From assembly GCA_022072085.1 (NCBI GenBank), contig JAJVII010000020.1, positions 1 through 64,000 of the forward strand: a stretch of 64,000 nt of DNA. The letters are read 5' to 3'. This document shows, piece by piece, positions 17,143 to 26,189 of this stretch. The notes under the pieces were generated by a model. The model did no database searches and was not told the origin of the DNA. It worked only from the letters and a program-made list of their open reading frames with translations. Each line of letters begins with the position of its first letter. The first letter of the stretch is position 1. The DNA is from Phycisphaerae bacterium. Lineage in GTDB: Bacteria > Planctomycetota > Phycisphaerae > JAJVII01. The position numbers and the translations under genes are program-made.

Positions 17143-18265
17143 AAGTACGGTTAGGCACCGGGATCAGTTCATCCGCCGGCTGCGTGGTCGGGATGGGCAT
17201 CGGATGAGCGCGGAGGATGCGGACACAATCCTCGTAGCCCAGTTGTTCGGCCAATTCCAGGGGTCGAAGTTCCTGATCGTCACGGGCCCGCGGGTCGGCC
17301 CCGCGGTCCAGCAACAACTGAACGAGTTGGGGAGCGCTCGCCCGCACCGCCGCATGCAGGGGCGTCATCCCGCCGTTGGCCAGGTTGACGTTTGCTTCGT
17401 GAGCGAGGAGCATCCGGACCATCGACTCGTCCTTGTTGGCGACAGCCATGATGAGCGGAGACCCTCCGCAAGAGCAGGTCACGTTGACTTGGGCCCCGTG
17501 CTGGATCAAGGTTTCCGCAATCTCCTTACGTCCCTGTCCAACAGCCGCAAAGAGGGGTCGCCAGCCGTTGAAGAAGTTCGGCAGGTCCGGGTCGGTTCCA
17601 TGTCTGACGAGGTAGCTGACCTGCACAGCATTGCCGTCGCCAATGGCATCGAGCAGCGCTTTGCTGTGGTCCGGCGGCAATTCGGCCAGCCGATCTTGGA
17701 TCCAGCCGATCACTCGCGCCCTCGCCTTTGCATCATCCGGACGATCGCCGTCGTAAGGACTAATCCTGATATCGGCTCGGGCCCATACAAGGTTCTGTCG
17801 CTCGTGTGCCGGGACGATCCTTCGGAGACGGAGCGTCTCAGGCGGAGGAGAACTGCCGTCTAGGAACTCGGCATCATTCCACGGAGCAATGTTGAAACCG
17901 CCTGGCATCGCGTGCCCTCTTACGAAGGCATACATGTACGTGCCGTATGGGTTTTCTGTAGTAAGGAAGATGATTGGGGCGCCCATTGCGCTGTAGGAAC
18001 TAGCCCGCAATTGGGTTTGCGAGGGAACCTTGACCACTCCGTTCTTGATCTCGAATGCCCGAATCATGGGGTCATTGGCATGATAGTAGGAGATCATGTA
18101 AAGCAAGCCGTTGGCGACGGGCTTGCCCGCATCGTCCTCCACCCGATAGGTGTGACCGTAACCGTCGACGGGCCGGGGCAGAGCCAATTTCTCAGGTATA
18201 ACGCAGCCGGATGCCGCCAGTATTGCCGGGAGGACTATTGGGGCCAGCATGCGGCGGGGGGCCAT
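17141..18265 (-). CDS. Ankyrin-repeat lipoprotein
   Basis: A 374-residue lipoprotein: a hydrophobic signal peptide ends in LAASGC (Cys21). Residues about 30-200 form an unassigned extracytoplasmic domain. The C-terminal half has four to five ankyrin repeats, for example GWRPLFAAVGQGRKEIAETL, SPLIMAVANKDESMVRMLL and TPLHAAVRASAPQLVQLLL. The ribosome site AGGAG lies 8 bases before the ATG. Its codon use and GC look slightly lower than its neighbours by eye. The partner of the repeats is unknown. Confidence 0.85.
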   Translation of the reverse strand: MAPRRMLAPIVLPAILAASGCVIPEKLALPRPVDGYGHTYRVEDDAGKPVANGLLYMISYYHANDPMIRAFEIKNGVVKVPSQTQLRASSYSAMGAPIIFLTTENPYGTYMYAFVRGHAMPGGFNIAPWNDAEFLDGSSPPPETLRLRRIVPAHERQNLVWARADIRISPYDGDRPDDAKARARVIGWIQDRLAELPPDHSKALLDAIGDGNAVQVSYLVRHGTDPDLPNFFNGWRPLFAAVGQGRKEIAETLIQHGAQVNVTCSCGGSPLIMAVANKDESMVRMLLAHEANVNLANGGMTPLHAAVRASAPQLVQLLLDRGADPRARDDQELRPLELAEQLGYEDCVRILRAHPMPIPTTQPADELIPVPNRT

Positions 18266-18393
18266 GAGGGGTCTCCTCGTTTGACCTATCCATTCTACTG
18301 GAGGAGAGCAGCGTTAGGGTCGATTTCCGGCCGTGCATCTGGACTGAACGCGGCCCATTGCGGAGGCGCGAGTACCTCGCAGGGGTCGCTGCG

Positions 18394-18876
18394 TCAGTCT
18401 GCCGTCACTGTGTCGCCGGGGCGGAGGGTGCCGGGGGTGAGGATTTCGGCACGCAGGCCGCCGCGGTTGAGCAGGGCGGCCTCGGCGCCGGCCTTGCCGA
18501 TCAGCTTCTCCATGTGGCCGCAGGGGTGGCACAGCCGGATGCCGCGCAGCCGCACCGGGCCAACGGTGAACTCGCGCCCGACCAGGTCGTTCAGCGGCAC
18601 GCCCCGCGTGAGCAGGTTCCGCCGCGTGTCGGCGTGGGTCAGCGCGACGCCCGCGGCGGCCGCCGCCTCCAGCGCCTCGACAGCCACCAGGGTCACCTCG
18701 CGGCCGGGGTCGTGGCTGCCCGTCTTCTTGTCCACGTCGTCGAACGTGCCCCGAGCGCTGAAGTAGCGGTCGCCCTCCAGTCCGCGGCCGGGCACGGCCT
18801 GCACGGACTTCAGCTCGACGGTCGGACCGGCCTTGTCAGTGGCGATGAGGACGGCGAGAACTCTTCCCTGGGTCAT
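18394..18876 (-). CDS. MOSC domain protein
   Basis: A 160-residue stand-alone MOSC (molybdenum cofactor sulfurase C-terminal) domain. GRGLEGDRYF, NLLTRGVPLNDLVG and the Cys-containing LCHPCGHM are characteristic. Such domains bind or deliver sulfur or molybdenum cofactor and occur in YiiM/YuaD-like detoxifying reductases. The ATG at 18876 has GGAG seven bases before it. A longer frame to 19008 runs into a repeat element and was rejected. The partner enzyme is not in this window. Confidence 0.85.
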   Translation of the reverse strand: MTQGRVLAVLIATDKAGPTVELKSVQAVPGRGLEGDRYFSARGTFDDVDKKTGSHDPGREVTLVAVEALEAAAAAGVALTHADTRRNLLTRGVPLNDLVGREFTVGPVRLRGIRLCHPCGHMEKLIGKAGAEAALLNRGGLRAEILTPGTLRPGDTVTAD

Positions 18877-18980
18877 TGGGGGGCTCCGAATGGGACGCAA
18901 TGAACGAAACGTGCAACGTCCGATGTTGAGAAGTCTGACTGTTCCTGTGGGCATATTCCCGCCGCCGCACTCCCTTACGG

Positions 18981-19152
18981 TCGCGGCTACTGAATCCTGT
19001 AGAAGCAATCTTCACCACAGAGAACACAGAGAGCACAGAGTCGGGAGTATCAAGAAATTCTTGATTTCAGGCATTTCTTGACGCTTCTGACCTCCTCTGT
19101 GATCTCGGTGTCCTCTGTGGTGAATAGAGATTTCTCTTGCAGGTCTCAATAA
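18981..19152 (+). repeat. 172-bp CACAGAG palindromic repeat, copy 1
   Basis: This block recurs at 57117-57288 in the same orientation with only 3 mismatches in 172 bases. Its arms TTCACCACAGAGAACAC and GTGTCCTCTGTGGTGAA pair with one mismatch. A central palindrome ATCAAGAA-A-TTCTTGAT lies between. It fills most of the 354-base gap between the MOSC and esterase genes and is much richer in AT than the genes. It carries no coding signal. Confidence 0.9.
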
Positions 19153-19230
19153 GCGTCTAGCGAGCGCGTCCGTTGCGTCTGGAGTCGAGCGGTTCCGGAT
19201 TCAACTTCAAGCTCGCAACCGGTGGGCCGG

Positions 19231-21057
19231 TCAGTTTCCGCCCTCGGCGGCCGGGAAGACGCGGATCACCACGCGGTCGCGATAGGCGTTGCCCGCGGCG
19301 TCATAGAGTGTCACTTCGATCGGGAAGCGCCCCGGCCGCTGGAAGGTCAGCACCGCGAAATGCGACGTGCTGAACAGGATGTCGTCCAGCCGCCAGCGGA
19401 AGCGGGTGACCTGCGAGCCGATGTTGCGGACTTCGGCGCGGAACTCAACGGTCAGCGGGGCCGTCCCCTGGGTGACCGAGGGGACGATCCGCACGCCGGT
19501 TCGGTTGGGGGCGACCGGGACGACCTGCGGCGGGGTCGTGGCGATGGGCGTCGGCTGCGGCGTCATGCCGGTGTCAGGCGCCAGTCCGCCGGCCGGGTTG
19601 GCGTCGGTGGCGACCGGGCGTGTCGGGCCGGTCGGCGTGGGCAGCGACGGCCCGATGGCCGGCGTGTCGGTGATCACCGGCCTGGGACCCTCGCCGGTGA
19701 CGCCGCTCGGCGGGGTCGCGTGGGCGACGTCGCCGACGCCTCCGACGGTCGGCCTGGGCCCGATGGCGCCCGGACCGGTCCCGGCGACGTTGGTCGGACC
19801 CGGCCCGATGGGAATCGGCACGGGGGTGATGTCAGCCGTGCTCGGCCCGCCGGTCGGGGGCGCGTCGGTCACGTTGTTCGGACGCGGCGAGGTGTTCCAG
19901 CCGCTGCTGGCGACCGCGGTCGGCCCGGGCGTCGGGGTCGGCGTGGGCGTGGGGGTCTGCTCGGGTCCGGGCGTGCGCGTCGGGCCGATCTTGTTCCAGA
20001 CGTACTTCGGCGGCGTGCTGTCCACGCTGGCCACCGCCGGTCCCGGCGGCTGCGGCGTCGTATCGTTGCCGCCGGTCGTAATCAGCGGTGGCTGGCCGGC
20101 GGGCGCCGGCGTGGGCGTCGGCGTGGGCGTCACGTCGGTCGGCGACGGCGACGGTCCGACGCCGGTCAGGCGCGGGCCTGTGGCGACGGGCGTGCCGACC
20201 GGTCCGATCGGCTGGCCCAGCCAGGGGTCGGACAGAGCGTTCTGCTTGGCAAAGGTCACGCCGCGGTCGGCCAGCGTGTAGACGTTTGTGCCGCGTATGT
20301 AGCCGAGGAAGAACTTCTCCGCCAGCTCGGGGTGCCGCTCGTGTCCGCCGGGGGCGGTGTCCATCTGCACGAAGCGGTAGCCGTGCTGGTAATACCACTG
20401 GATGGCGGTGTTGGAGTCCTTGACGACGACGCCGACGTCGCTTTCGCCATGGTAGATGTAGATGGGCGTCTCGCGGGCCGCCTGGTTGACCGTGTCGGGC
20501 ATGATGTCGGCGCTGAAGTTGGAGCCCTGCGGCACGACCACGCTGAACAACTCCGGATGCCGGGCGCCGCAGTAGTGGATCAGGAACCCGCCGGACGACC
20601 AGCCGGTGAGCATGACCTTTGTCGGGTCAGCGTTGTAGCGGCGGCAGACGTCCTCGATCGAGGCGACGATCTGCCGCTCGTCACTGTAGATGCTGTCGTC
20701 GATGCGCCGGAAGGGGAACTGGTTGAGCATGTCCGGGCTCTTGAGCTGCGGCGCGATCGCGACCCAGTTGTGCTCGTCGCAGATCTTCTTCCAGGTCATC
20801 AACTGCGGATAGGCGTTGTCGAACGGCTTCATGCCGTGGATCGAAACGATCAGCGGGTAGCGGACGCCCGACCGCGGGTTGAAGTTCTTGGGCAGGTAGA
20901 GGTAGTAGTTCCGCTCGGTGATCGGCTCGGTCACGTCCAGGCTCTTGCCCTGGACGTTCTGGCTCTGGGGCACATAGCATCCGCCCCCGGTGACCGCAAA
21001 GAACACCAGGTAGACCGCCGTCACGAGCTGTAGCACCAGCCTGGCCGGTGTGGACAT
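19231..21057 (-). CDS. Lipid-anchored alpha/beta-hydrolase with Pro/Thr linker and PKD-like domain
   Basis: A 608-residue exported protein. The N-terminal hydrophobic segment ends at GGGC (Cys27), a weak lipobox. Residues about 45-260 form an esterase/PHB-depolymerase-like hydrolase with nucleophile Ser154 (GWSSGG), Asp207 (HGESD) and His239 (PGGHERH). Residues about 270-515 are a long low-complexity Pro/Thr/Gly linker with (PT)n runs. The last 90 residues resemble a PKD/Ig-like fold (SVTQGTAPLTVEFRAEV). It probably cleaves an ester at the cell surface, such as acetyl or feruloyl groups on polysaccharides; this is inferred. Confidence 0.85.
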   Translation of the reverse strand: MSTPARLVLQLVTAVYLVFFAVTGGGCYVPQSQNVQGKSLDVTEPITERNYYLYLPKNFNPRSGVRYPLIVSIHGMKPFDNAYPQLMTWKKICDEHNWVAIAPQLKSPDMLNQFPFRRIDDSIYSDERQIVASIEDVCRRYNADPTKVMLTGWSSGGFLIHYCGARHPELFSVVVPQGSNFSADIMPDTVNQAARETPIYIYHGESDVGVVVKDSNTAIQWYYQHGYRFVQMDTAPGGHERHPELAEKFFLGYIRGTNVYTLADRGVTFAKQNALSDPWLGQPIGPVGTPVATGPRLTGVGPSPSPTDVTPTPTPTPAPAGQPPLITTGGNDTTPQPPGPAVASVDSTPPKYVWNKIGPTRTPGPEQTPTPTPTPTPGPTAVASSGWNTSPRPNNVTDAPPTGGPSTADITPVPIPIGPGPTNVAGTGPGAIGPRPTVGGVGDVAHATPPSGVTGEGPRPVITDTPAIGPSLPTPTGPTRPVATDANPAGGLAPDTGMTPQPTPIATTPPQVVPVAPNRTGVRIVPSVTQGTAPLTVEFRAEVRNIGSQVTRFRWRLDDILFSTSHFAVLTFQRPGRFPIEVTLYDAAGNAYRDRVVIRVFPAAEGGN

Positions 21058-21348
21058 CGGGCCTGATCCTTACATGTCTAGTCTGTCCAACAAGCACTAT
21101 CCATTTTATCCATCGGCCGGTCAACCGGCGAGCATAAAGCAATCTCCCAGGGGCCGGCATTCATCGGCCGCGAGCGGCGGAAGATGGCCACGCGTTCCAG
21201 CGCGGGCGGCGCCGCGGACATGCGCCTTGACAGGTCGCGCATGCGCATTAGGATGAATGCTCTGCCGGCGCAGACGCCCGCGACGGGGCCGTGCAGGCCT
21301 TCGGCCGCGGCGGGGATGACCCGGGCTTTCCGTTCGTCGAGGCAAACC

Positions 21349-22572
21349 ATGCGATCCATTCCAACGGCAATGCGACTGTCCCTCGTTGCGGCGATTACGC
21401 TGGTCGGCCTGTTCTCGGCCGGCTGCCTCGATACGGCGCCGCTGGACTCCGGGCCGCAGGCCGCGGCGGTCATGCATCAGCCCGGCCCGCTGCTCAAGGG
21501 CGACATGATCCCCGAGGCCGACCTCAAGGCGCTGGGCCTGCGCCCCTACTGGAACATCTCGCTCCAGATGCTGCCGGGCGACGCCGTTCGGCTGGTCCGG
21601 CTGTTCGACAGCCAGCTCATCGTGCTGACCTGGAAGAACATGGTCTACAGCGTGGACTCGGCCAGCGGGCAGTACAAGCCGCTGGCGCAGGTGGACCTGC
21701 CCGACCGGGCGGGGCTGCACGCGCCGGTCTTCGACGGGGCCCGCTACTTCTTCGCGGGCAAGAACGAGATCATCGGGCTCAACGCCCGCACGCTGACTGA
21801 CGACGTGAAGATCAATCTGGAGATGCCGGCCTCGTGCGCGGCGGCCAGCGACAAGAAGTTCGTCTACAGCGGCGCCCTGGACGGACGCGTGTTCGCGTAC
21901 AACATCGACAGCCAGGTGCTGCACTGGCAGAGCAAGGTGGCGTCGGCAGTCACCGGTCTGGCTGTGCTCGACGGCAACATCGTCGTCTGCCGCAGCAACG
22001 TGGTGGCCGGCCGGGGCGAACTGGTGGCCTTCAAGCCGGGCCAGAAGTACTGGTCCGAGGTCTGGCAGCGCCCGGTCTACACCGAGGGCCCGGTGAGCGC
22101 CCCGATCGTCGTCTCCGAGAGCGACCACTCCGTCTTCGCCGCCAGCGAAGACCGCAGCGTCTACAAGTTCAACGGCGTGGACGGCTGGGTGGACTGGCGC
22201 TGCCGCACGCCCGGCAAGCTGCTGGAGCCGCCGACCCTGCTGGCCAACGCCCTGGTCCAGCGGATCACCGGCTCGGGCACCTGGCTGATCGACCGGGCGA
22301 GCGGCCAGCCGATCTGGAAGGACGCCGCGACCCTGCACTACCTCGGGCAGGCCGACAATCGGATGTACTTCTTCGACGGCAAGGAACTGCTGTGCAAGGA
22401 GGCGGCCAGCGGCAGGACGCTGGGCAAGGCGCCGGTGCAGTGCGCCAACTCGGTCATGGTCGCCCCCAACCCCGACCAGTCGCGGCTCTACCTGATCACG
22501 ACCGCCGGCCAGATCACCTGCGCCAACGACATCCAGCAGCCCTACCTCACGGTGGAGTCGCTGAAGCACTGA
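21349..22572 (+). CDS. PQQ-like beta-propeller lipoprotein
   Basis: A 407-residue lipoprotein with a signal peptide ending in LFSAGC. The rest has the repeated strand pattern of PQQ-type propellers, for example VYSVDSASGQYKPL, VFAYNIDSQVLHWQSK and LIDRASGQPIWKD. The enzymatic PQQ or metal ligands are not evident, so a binding or scaffold role like BamB is more likely than dehydrogenase activity. The ATG at 21349 is preceded by GAGG six bases away; a second in-frame ATG lies at 21370. A long palindromic repeat starts about 30 bases after its stop. Confidence 0.8.
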   Translation: MRSIPTAMRLSLVAAITLVGLFSAGCLDTAPLDSGPQAAAVMHQPGPLLKGDMIPEADLKALGLRPYWNISLQMLPGDAVRLVRLFDSQLIVLTWKNMVYSVDSASGQYKPLAQVDLPDRAGLHAPVFDGARYFFAGKNEIIGLNARTLTDDVKINLEMPASCAAASDKKFVYSGALDGRVFAYNIDSQVLHWQSKVASAVTGLAVLDGNIVVCRSNVVAGRGELVAFKPGQKYWSEVWQRPVYTEGPVSAPIVVSESDHSVFAASEDRSVYKFNGVDGWVDWRCRTPGKLLEPPTLLANALVQRITGSGTWLIDRASGQPIWKDAATLHYLGQADNRMYFFDGKELLCKEAASGRTLGKAPVQCANSVMVAPNPDQSRLYLITTAGQITCANDIQQPYLTVESLKH

Positions 22573-22600
22573 CCGAAGGCAGCCTCGGAACGTGAGAATC

Positions 22601-22858
22601 GAAGAAGGCATCCGCAGATTACGCCGATTACGCAGATTTTATTGAAGAGGAGAAGAGCGAACCGCGAATCGACGCGAATGGGAAGTCAGGAGTTAGAAGT
22701 CAGAATTCAGAAGTCCGAATTCTCACTCCTTCCCATTCGAGTCCATTCGCGTGAATTCGCGGTTCCCCGATCTTCTCTTCTTAAGAATCTGCGTAATCGG
22801 CGTAATCTGCGGATGAGTTCTCTTCTCCGTGTCTCCTCAGTGAATCTCTCTTGCTCGG
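22601..22858 (+). repeat. Nested palindromic mosaic repeat, copy A (before purH)
   Basis: The gap between the propeller lipoprotein and purH is filled by concentric inverted repeats. The outer arms, 22610-22638 and 22786-22814, are perfect 29-bp complements built of the word ATCCGCAGATTACGC. The next layer is GAAGAGGAGAAGA against TCTTCTCTTC. The inner arms, 22659-22684 and 22730-22765, use CGCGAATGG and AATTCGCGGTTC. The core has repeated words such as AGAAGTCAGAATTC. The right edge runs almost into the purH ribosome site. Confidence 0.92.
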
Positions 22859-22876
22859 GAAGGAACCCGCACGCCC

Positions 22877-24568
22877 ATGACCGCATCGCACATCGCCCCG
22901 CTGGCTGAACCCGACGTCGATCTCCTGCCTGTCCGCCGGGCCCTGCTGTCGGTCTCCGACAAGACCGGGTTGGCCGAATTCGCCGCCGCGCTCGCCCGCC
23001 ACGGCGCGACGCTCATCAGCACAGGCGGCACCGCCAAGGCCATCGCCGCCGGCGGCCTGCCCGTCACGCCCATCGAGAGCGTCACCGGGTTCCCCGAGTG
23101 CCTGGACGGCCGCGTCAAGACGCTGCACCCCAAGGTCCACGGCGGGCTGCTCGGCCGACCGGACCTGGCGGCCCACCGCCGGTCGATGGACGAACTGGGC
23201 ATCCAGACCATCGACCTGGTCTGCGTCAACCTCTACCCCTTCACTCAGACGATCTCCAGGCCCGGCGTGAGCCCGGCTGAGGCCATCGAAAACATCGACA
23301 TCGGCGGGCCCAGCATGGTCCGGTCCGCCGCCAAGAACCACGCCTTCGTCGCGATCGTCACCGACCCCTCGCAATATGCCGAGCTGACGGCTGAACTGGA
23401 CGCCACCGGCGGCAAGCTGTCGATGGCCACCCGCCGCAAGCTCGCCGGCGCCGCCTACGCCCTGACCGCCTCCTACGACGCCGCGATCGCCGCCTACTTC
23501 CGCGACGTCCTACTCCGGCCTGCCCCGGGCGCCGACGCCTGTCCCGCACGCCTCACCGTCGAACTCGACCGCGTCGCCGCCCTGCGCTACGGCGAGAACC
23601 CCCACCAGGCGGCCGCCCTCTATCGCAGCGGCACGGGCATCGCCGCCCTGGGCGGGGTGGCCAACGCGAAACACCTGATCGGCAGCAAAGAAATCAGCTT
23701 CAACAACTACGTCGATGCCGACGCCGCCTGCGAGCTGGTCCGCGAGTTCGCCGACCCGGCCGCCGTCGTCATCAAGCACACCAACCCGGCCGGCGCCGCC
23801 GTCGGCGCCGACCTGGTCGAGGCCTACCGCCGCGCCTATCTTGGCGACGCCAACGCCGCGATGGGCGGCATCATCGCGTTCAACCGCCCGGTCGACGCCG
23901 CGCTGGCCGACGCCGTGATGAACAGCTACGCCCGCTGGGGCAAGGCCGCCGGGGCCGGCGGATTCTTCGCCGAGGTCGTCATCGCTCCGTCCTTCGACGA
24001 CGACGCGGTCGAGTTGATCCGCACTGCCAAGAAGTGGGGCGCCGAGACGCGACTGCTTGCGACCGGCCCGCTGGCGCCCTACGCCGGGCGCGAGCTTCAG
24101 TTCAAGTCGGTCACCGGCGGCGTGCTGGTCATGCAGCGCGACTATCTCGGCCTGGACGAAGCGCAGTGGAAGGTCGTCAGCAAGGCCCAGCCCGCCCCGC
24201 AGCAACTGGACGACCTTCGCTTCGCCTGGCTGCTCTGCAAGCACGTCAAGAGCAATGCGATCGTGCTGGCCCGCGGGAGGACGCTGCTGGGCGCCGGCGC
24301 CGGGCAGATGAGCCGCGTGACTTCGTCGCGGCTGGCCGGCGAACTGGCCCGGGCGTCGGCTGCCAGCGGCGGCGACCTGTCCGGCTGCGTGCTCGCCAGC
24401 GATGCGTTCTTCCCGTTCCGCGACGGCGTGGACGCCGCGGTGGCCGTCGGCGTGACGGCGATGATCGAGCCCGGCGGCAGCAAGAAGGACGACGAGGTGA
24501 TCGCGGCGGCCGACGAGCACGGCATCCCGATGATCTTCACCGGCACGCGCCACTTCCGCCACGGGTAG
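22877..24568 (+). CDS. purH: Bifunctional AICAR transformylase / IMP cyclohydrolase
   Basis: A 563-residue cytoplasmic enzyme for the last two steps of IMP synthesis. The N-terminal MGS-like cyclohydrolase domain shows ISTGGTAKAI and GRVKTLHPKVHGGLL. The C-terminal transformylase domain has FNNYVDADAACELV and the Lys-His pair in VVIKHTNPAGAA. The length is slightly over the usual 520-530 because of an N-terminal extension of about 18 residues and a few loops. The ribosome site AAGGA lies 12 bases before the ATG. Both flanks are nested-palindrome repeats. Confidence 0.97.
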   Translation: MTASHIAPLAEPDVDLLPVRRALLSVSDKTGLAEFAAALARHGATLISTGGTAKAIAAGGLPVTPIESVTGFPECLDGRVKTLHPKVHGGLLGRPDLAAHRRSMDELGIQTIDLVCVNLYPFTQTISRPGVSPAEAIENIDIGGPSMVRSAAKNHAFVAIVTDPSQYAELTAELDATGGKLSMATRRKLAGAAYALTASYDAAIAAYFRDVLLRPAPGADACPARLTVELDRVAALRYGENPHQAAALYRSGTGIAALGGVANAKHLIGSKEISFNNYVDADAACELVREFADPAAVVIKHTNPAGAAVGADLVEAYRRAYLGDANAAMGGIIAFNRPVDAALADAVMNSYARWGKAAGAGGFFAEVVIAPSFDDDAVELIRTAKKWGAETRLLATGPLAPYAGRELQFKSVTGGVLVMQRDYLGLDEAQWKVVSKAQPAPQQLDDLRFAWLLCKHVKSNAIVLARGRTLLGAGAGQMSRVTSSRLAGELARASAASGGDLSGCVLASDAFFPFRDGVDAAVAVGVTAMIEPGGSKKDDEVIAAADEHGIPMIFTGTRHFRHG

Positions 24569-24575
24569 GAAGAAG

Positions 24576-24872
24576 AGGGGCATCCGCAGATTACGCCGAT
24601 TACGCAGATTTCAGGAAAGAGAAGAGGCGAATTGCGAACCGCGAATGGACGCGAATCGACGCGAATGGGAAATCAGAATTCAGGAGTCGGAAGTCAGGAA
24701 TCAGAAGTCAGAATTCGGAACTCTCTCTTCTCCATTCGAGTCCATTCGCGTGAATTCTCGGTTCCCTTCTTTCCTCTTTCCGTCTCCTCGCACAAATCTG
24801 TGTAATCTGCGTAATCTGCGGATGATTTCCCCTCCCTTTTCTTCTCTGTGCCTCCGTGTCTCTGTGGTTAAT
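24576..24872 (+). repeat. Nested palindromic mosaic repeat, copy B (between purH and NUDIX gene)
   Basis: This has the same plan as copy A. The outer arms 24582-24611 and 24794-24823 match at 28 of 30 positions. The inner arms lie at about 24636-24669 and 24731-24764, with three CGCGAAT units on the left. The core repeats AAGTCAG/AATTC words. Outside the right outer arm, 24840-24870 is a CTCTGTG half-element of the same word family as the 172-bp repeats at 19.0 and 57.2 kb. Confidence 0.92.
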
Positions 24873-24880
24873 ATCTTCGT

Positions 24881-25330
24881 ATGCCCGATCGACGCGGCGA
24901 CATCGCGACCGAGACGTCGGCTGGCGTGGTCGTCTTCCATGACGGGCCGGGCGGGCGGCGGTGGCTGGCGCTGCGCAGCCGCAAGGGCCACTGGGACTTT
25001 CCCAAGGGCCACGTCGCCCCCGGCGAGACGCCCCGCGACGCCGCTATGCGCGAAATGGCAGAGGAGGCCGGGCTCACCGGCCAGCAGGTCGAACTGCTGC
25101 CGGGATTCCACCGCCAGTTGAGATACTTCGTCAGCCGACCGGGCAAGCTGGCGATTCGCAAGACGGTCCACTACTTCCTCGGCTGCTCGCGGACCGGTAG
25201 CGTGCGGATCAGCGACGAGCACACCGAGTCGGCCTGGCTGCCGCTGGACGAGGCGCTGGCCCGGTTTCAGTTCGAGGACGCCCGCGACCTGCTGCGGGCC
25301 GCGGATGAATTCGCCCGCGGGAAGGGATGA
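24881..25330 (+). CDS. NUDIX hydrolase
   Basis: A 149-residue hydrolase with a complete NUDIX box (GHVAPGETPRDAAMREMAEE, starting near residue 48), including the metal-binding REMAEE. The sequence around it (RKGHWDFPKGHVAPGE) resembles bacterial diadenosine polyphosphate hydrolases. It would cleave nucleoside diphosphate-linked compounds, perhaps Ap4A. The stop overlaps the ribosome-site region of the next gene, and only one base separates the two reading frames, so the NUDIX and cobalamin genes form an operon. Confidence 0.9.
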   Translation: MPDRRGDIATETSAGVVVFHDGPGGRRWLALRSRKGHWDFPKGHVAPGETPRDAAMREMAEEAGLTGQQVELLPGFHRQLRYFVSRPGKLAIRKTVHYFLGCSRTGSVRISDEHTESAWLPLDEALARFQFEDARDLLRAADEFARGKG

Positions 25331-25331
25331 G

Positions 25332-25889
25332 ATGAAACTCTACACGCGCACCGGCGACGACGGCACGACAGGCCTGTTCGGCGGCCAGCGGGTCGCCAAG
25401 AACGCCCCGCGCATCGAGGCGTACGGCACGGTCGACGAGCTGAACAGCGTCGTCGGCCTGGCCCGCTCCGCGTGCGGCGACGCCCGGATGGGCGAGATGC
25501 TCACCGCGATCCAGAACGAGCTGTTCGTCGTCGGCGGCGACCTGGCGACCCCCGGCGACACCGAGGCCCGGGGCCAGATCGTACCGATCCTGACGGCCGA
25601 GTCGACCGCCCGGCTGGAGGGCTGGATTGACGAACTCTGCGAGCCGCTGCCGCCGATGAAGCATTTCATCCTGCCAGGCGGCTGCGAGCTGGCGTCGCGG
25701 CTGCACGTCGCCCGCACGCTCTGCCGCCGCGCCGAACGGGTGATCCTGACGCTGGGCATGTGCGAGCCGATCAACGAGAACATCATCCCCTGGGTGAACC
25801 GCCTGGGCGACCTCCTGTTCGCCGCCGCCCGCCGAGCCAACCAGCTCGCCGGCGTCGAGGACGTCCCCTGGCAGCCGAGGAAGAAGTGA
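25332..25889 (+). CDS. pduO: PduO-type ATP:cob(I)alamin adenosyltransferase
   Basis: A 185-residue enzyme that transfers the adenosyl group of ATP to cob(I)alamin to make coenzyme B12. YTRTGDDGTTGLFGG (residues 4-18) is the ATP-binding start. FILPGGCELASRLHVAR and CRRAERV are the other family signatures. The ATG at 25332 follows GGAAGGGATGA, directly after the NUDIX stop. A user enzyme such as methylmalonyl-CoA mutase is not visible in this window. Confidence 0.93.
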   Translation: MKLYTRTGDDGTTGLFGGQRVAKNAPRIEAYGTVDELNSVVGLARSACGDARMGEMLTAIQNELFVVGGDLATPGDTEARGQIVPILTAESTARLEGWIDELCEPLPPMKHFILPGGCELASRLHVARTLCRRAERVILTLGMCEPINENIIPWVNRLGDLLFAAARRANQLAGVEDVPWQPRKK

Positions 25890-25890
25890 A

Positions 25891-26179
25891 TCACCACAGA
25901 GACGCAGAGGCACAGAGAAGAGACGACAGGAGAGAGCATCCGCAGATTGCGCAGATTGCGCAGATTTGTGGGAGGAGGAGAAGAGAGGAAGGGAAGGAAC
26001 CGCGAATTCACGCGAATGGACTCGAATGGGAGAGAGCGATTTCTGATTCTTGATTTCAGATTTGGGATTCCCCATTCGCGTCGATTCGCGTTCATTCGCG
26101 GTTCTCTGGTCTTCTCTTCTTGCCAATCTGCGAAATCTGCGGATGAGTCCTCTTCTCCGCGTCTCCGCGGCGAGTCTTT
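25891..26179 (+). repeat. Nested palindromic mosaic repeat, copy C (before radA)
   Basis: The third concentric repeat. Outside lies TCACCACAGAGACGCAGAGG (25891-25910), the CACAGAG module. Then come 25938-25966 (ATCCGCAGATTGCGC) against 26125-26144, GAACCGCGAATTC (25997-26030) against 26070-26104, and a core with TTGATTTCAGATTTGGGATT. Individual words have diverged from copies A and B, but the order of layers is the same. The right edge runs into the radA ribosome site. Confidence 0.9.
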
Positions 26180-26189
26180 GGGAGCAGTC

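Noticed and set aside
19222-21033. A 603-codon plus-strand frame opposite the esterase
   Set aside because: It translates the antisense of a Pro/Thr-rich linker into Arg/Gly-rich sequence without any fold.
22601-26179. A CRISPR array in the purH-radA region
   Set aside because: The repeats are inverted and nested, of uneven length and without regular spacers, and no cas genes are present.
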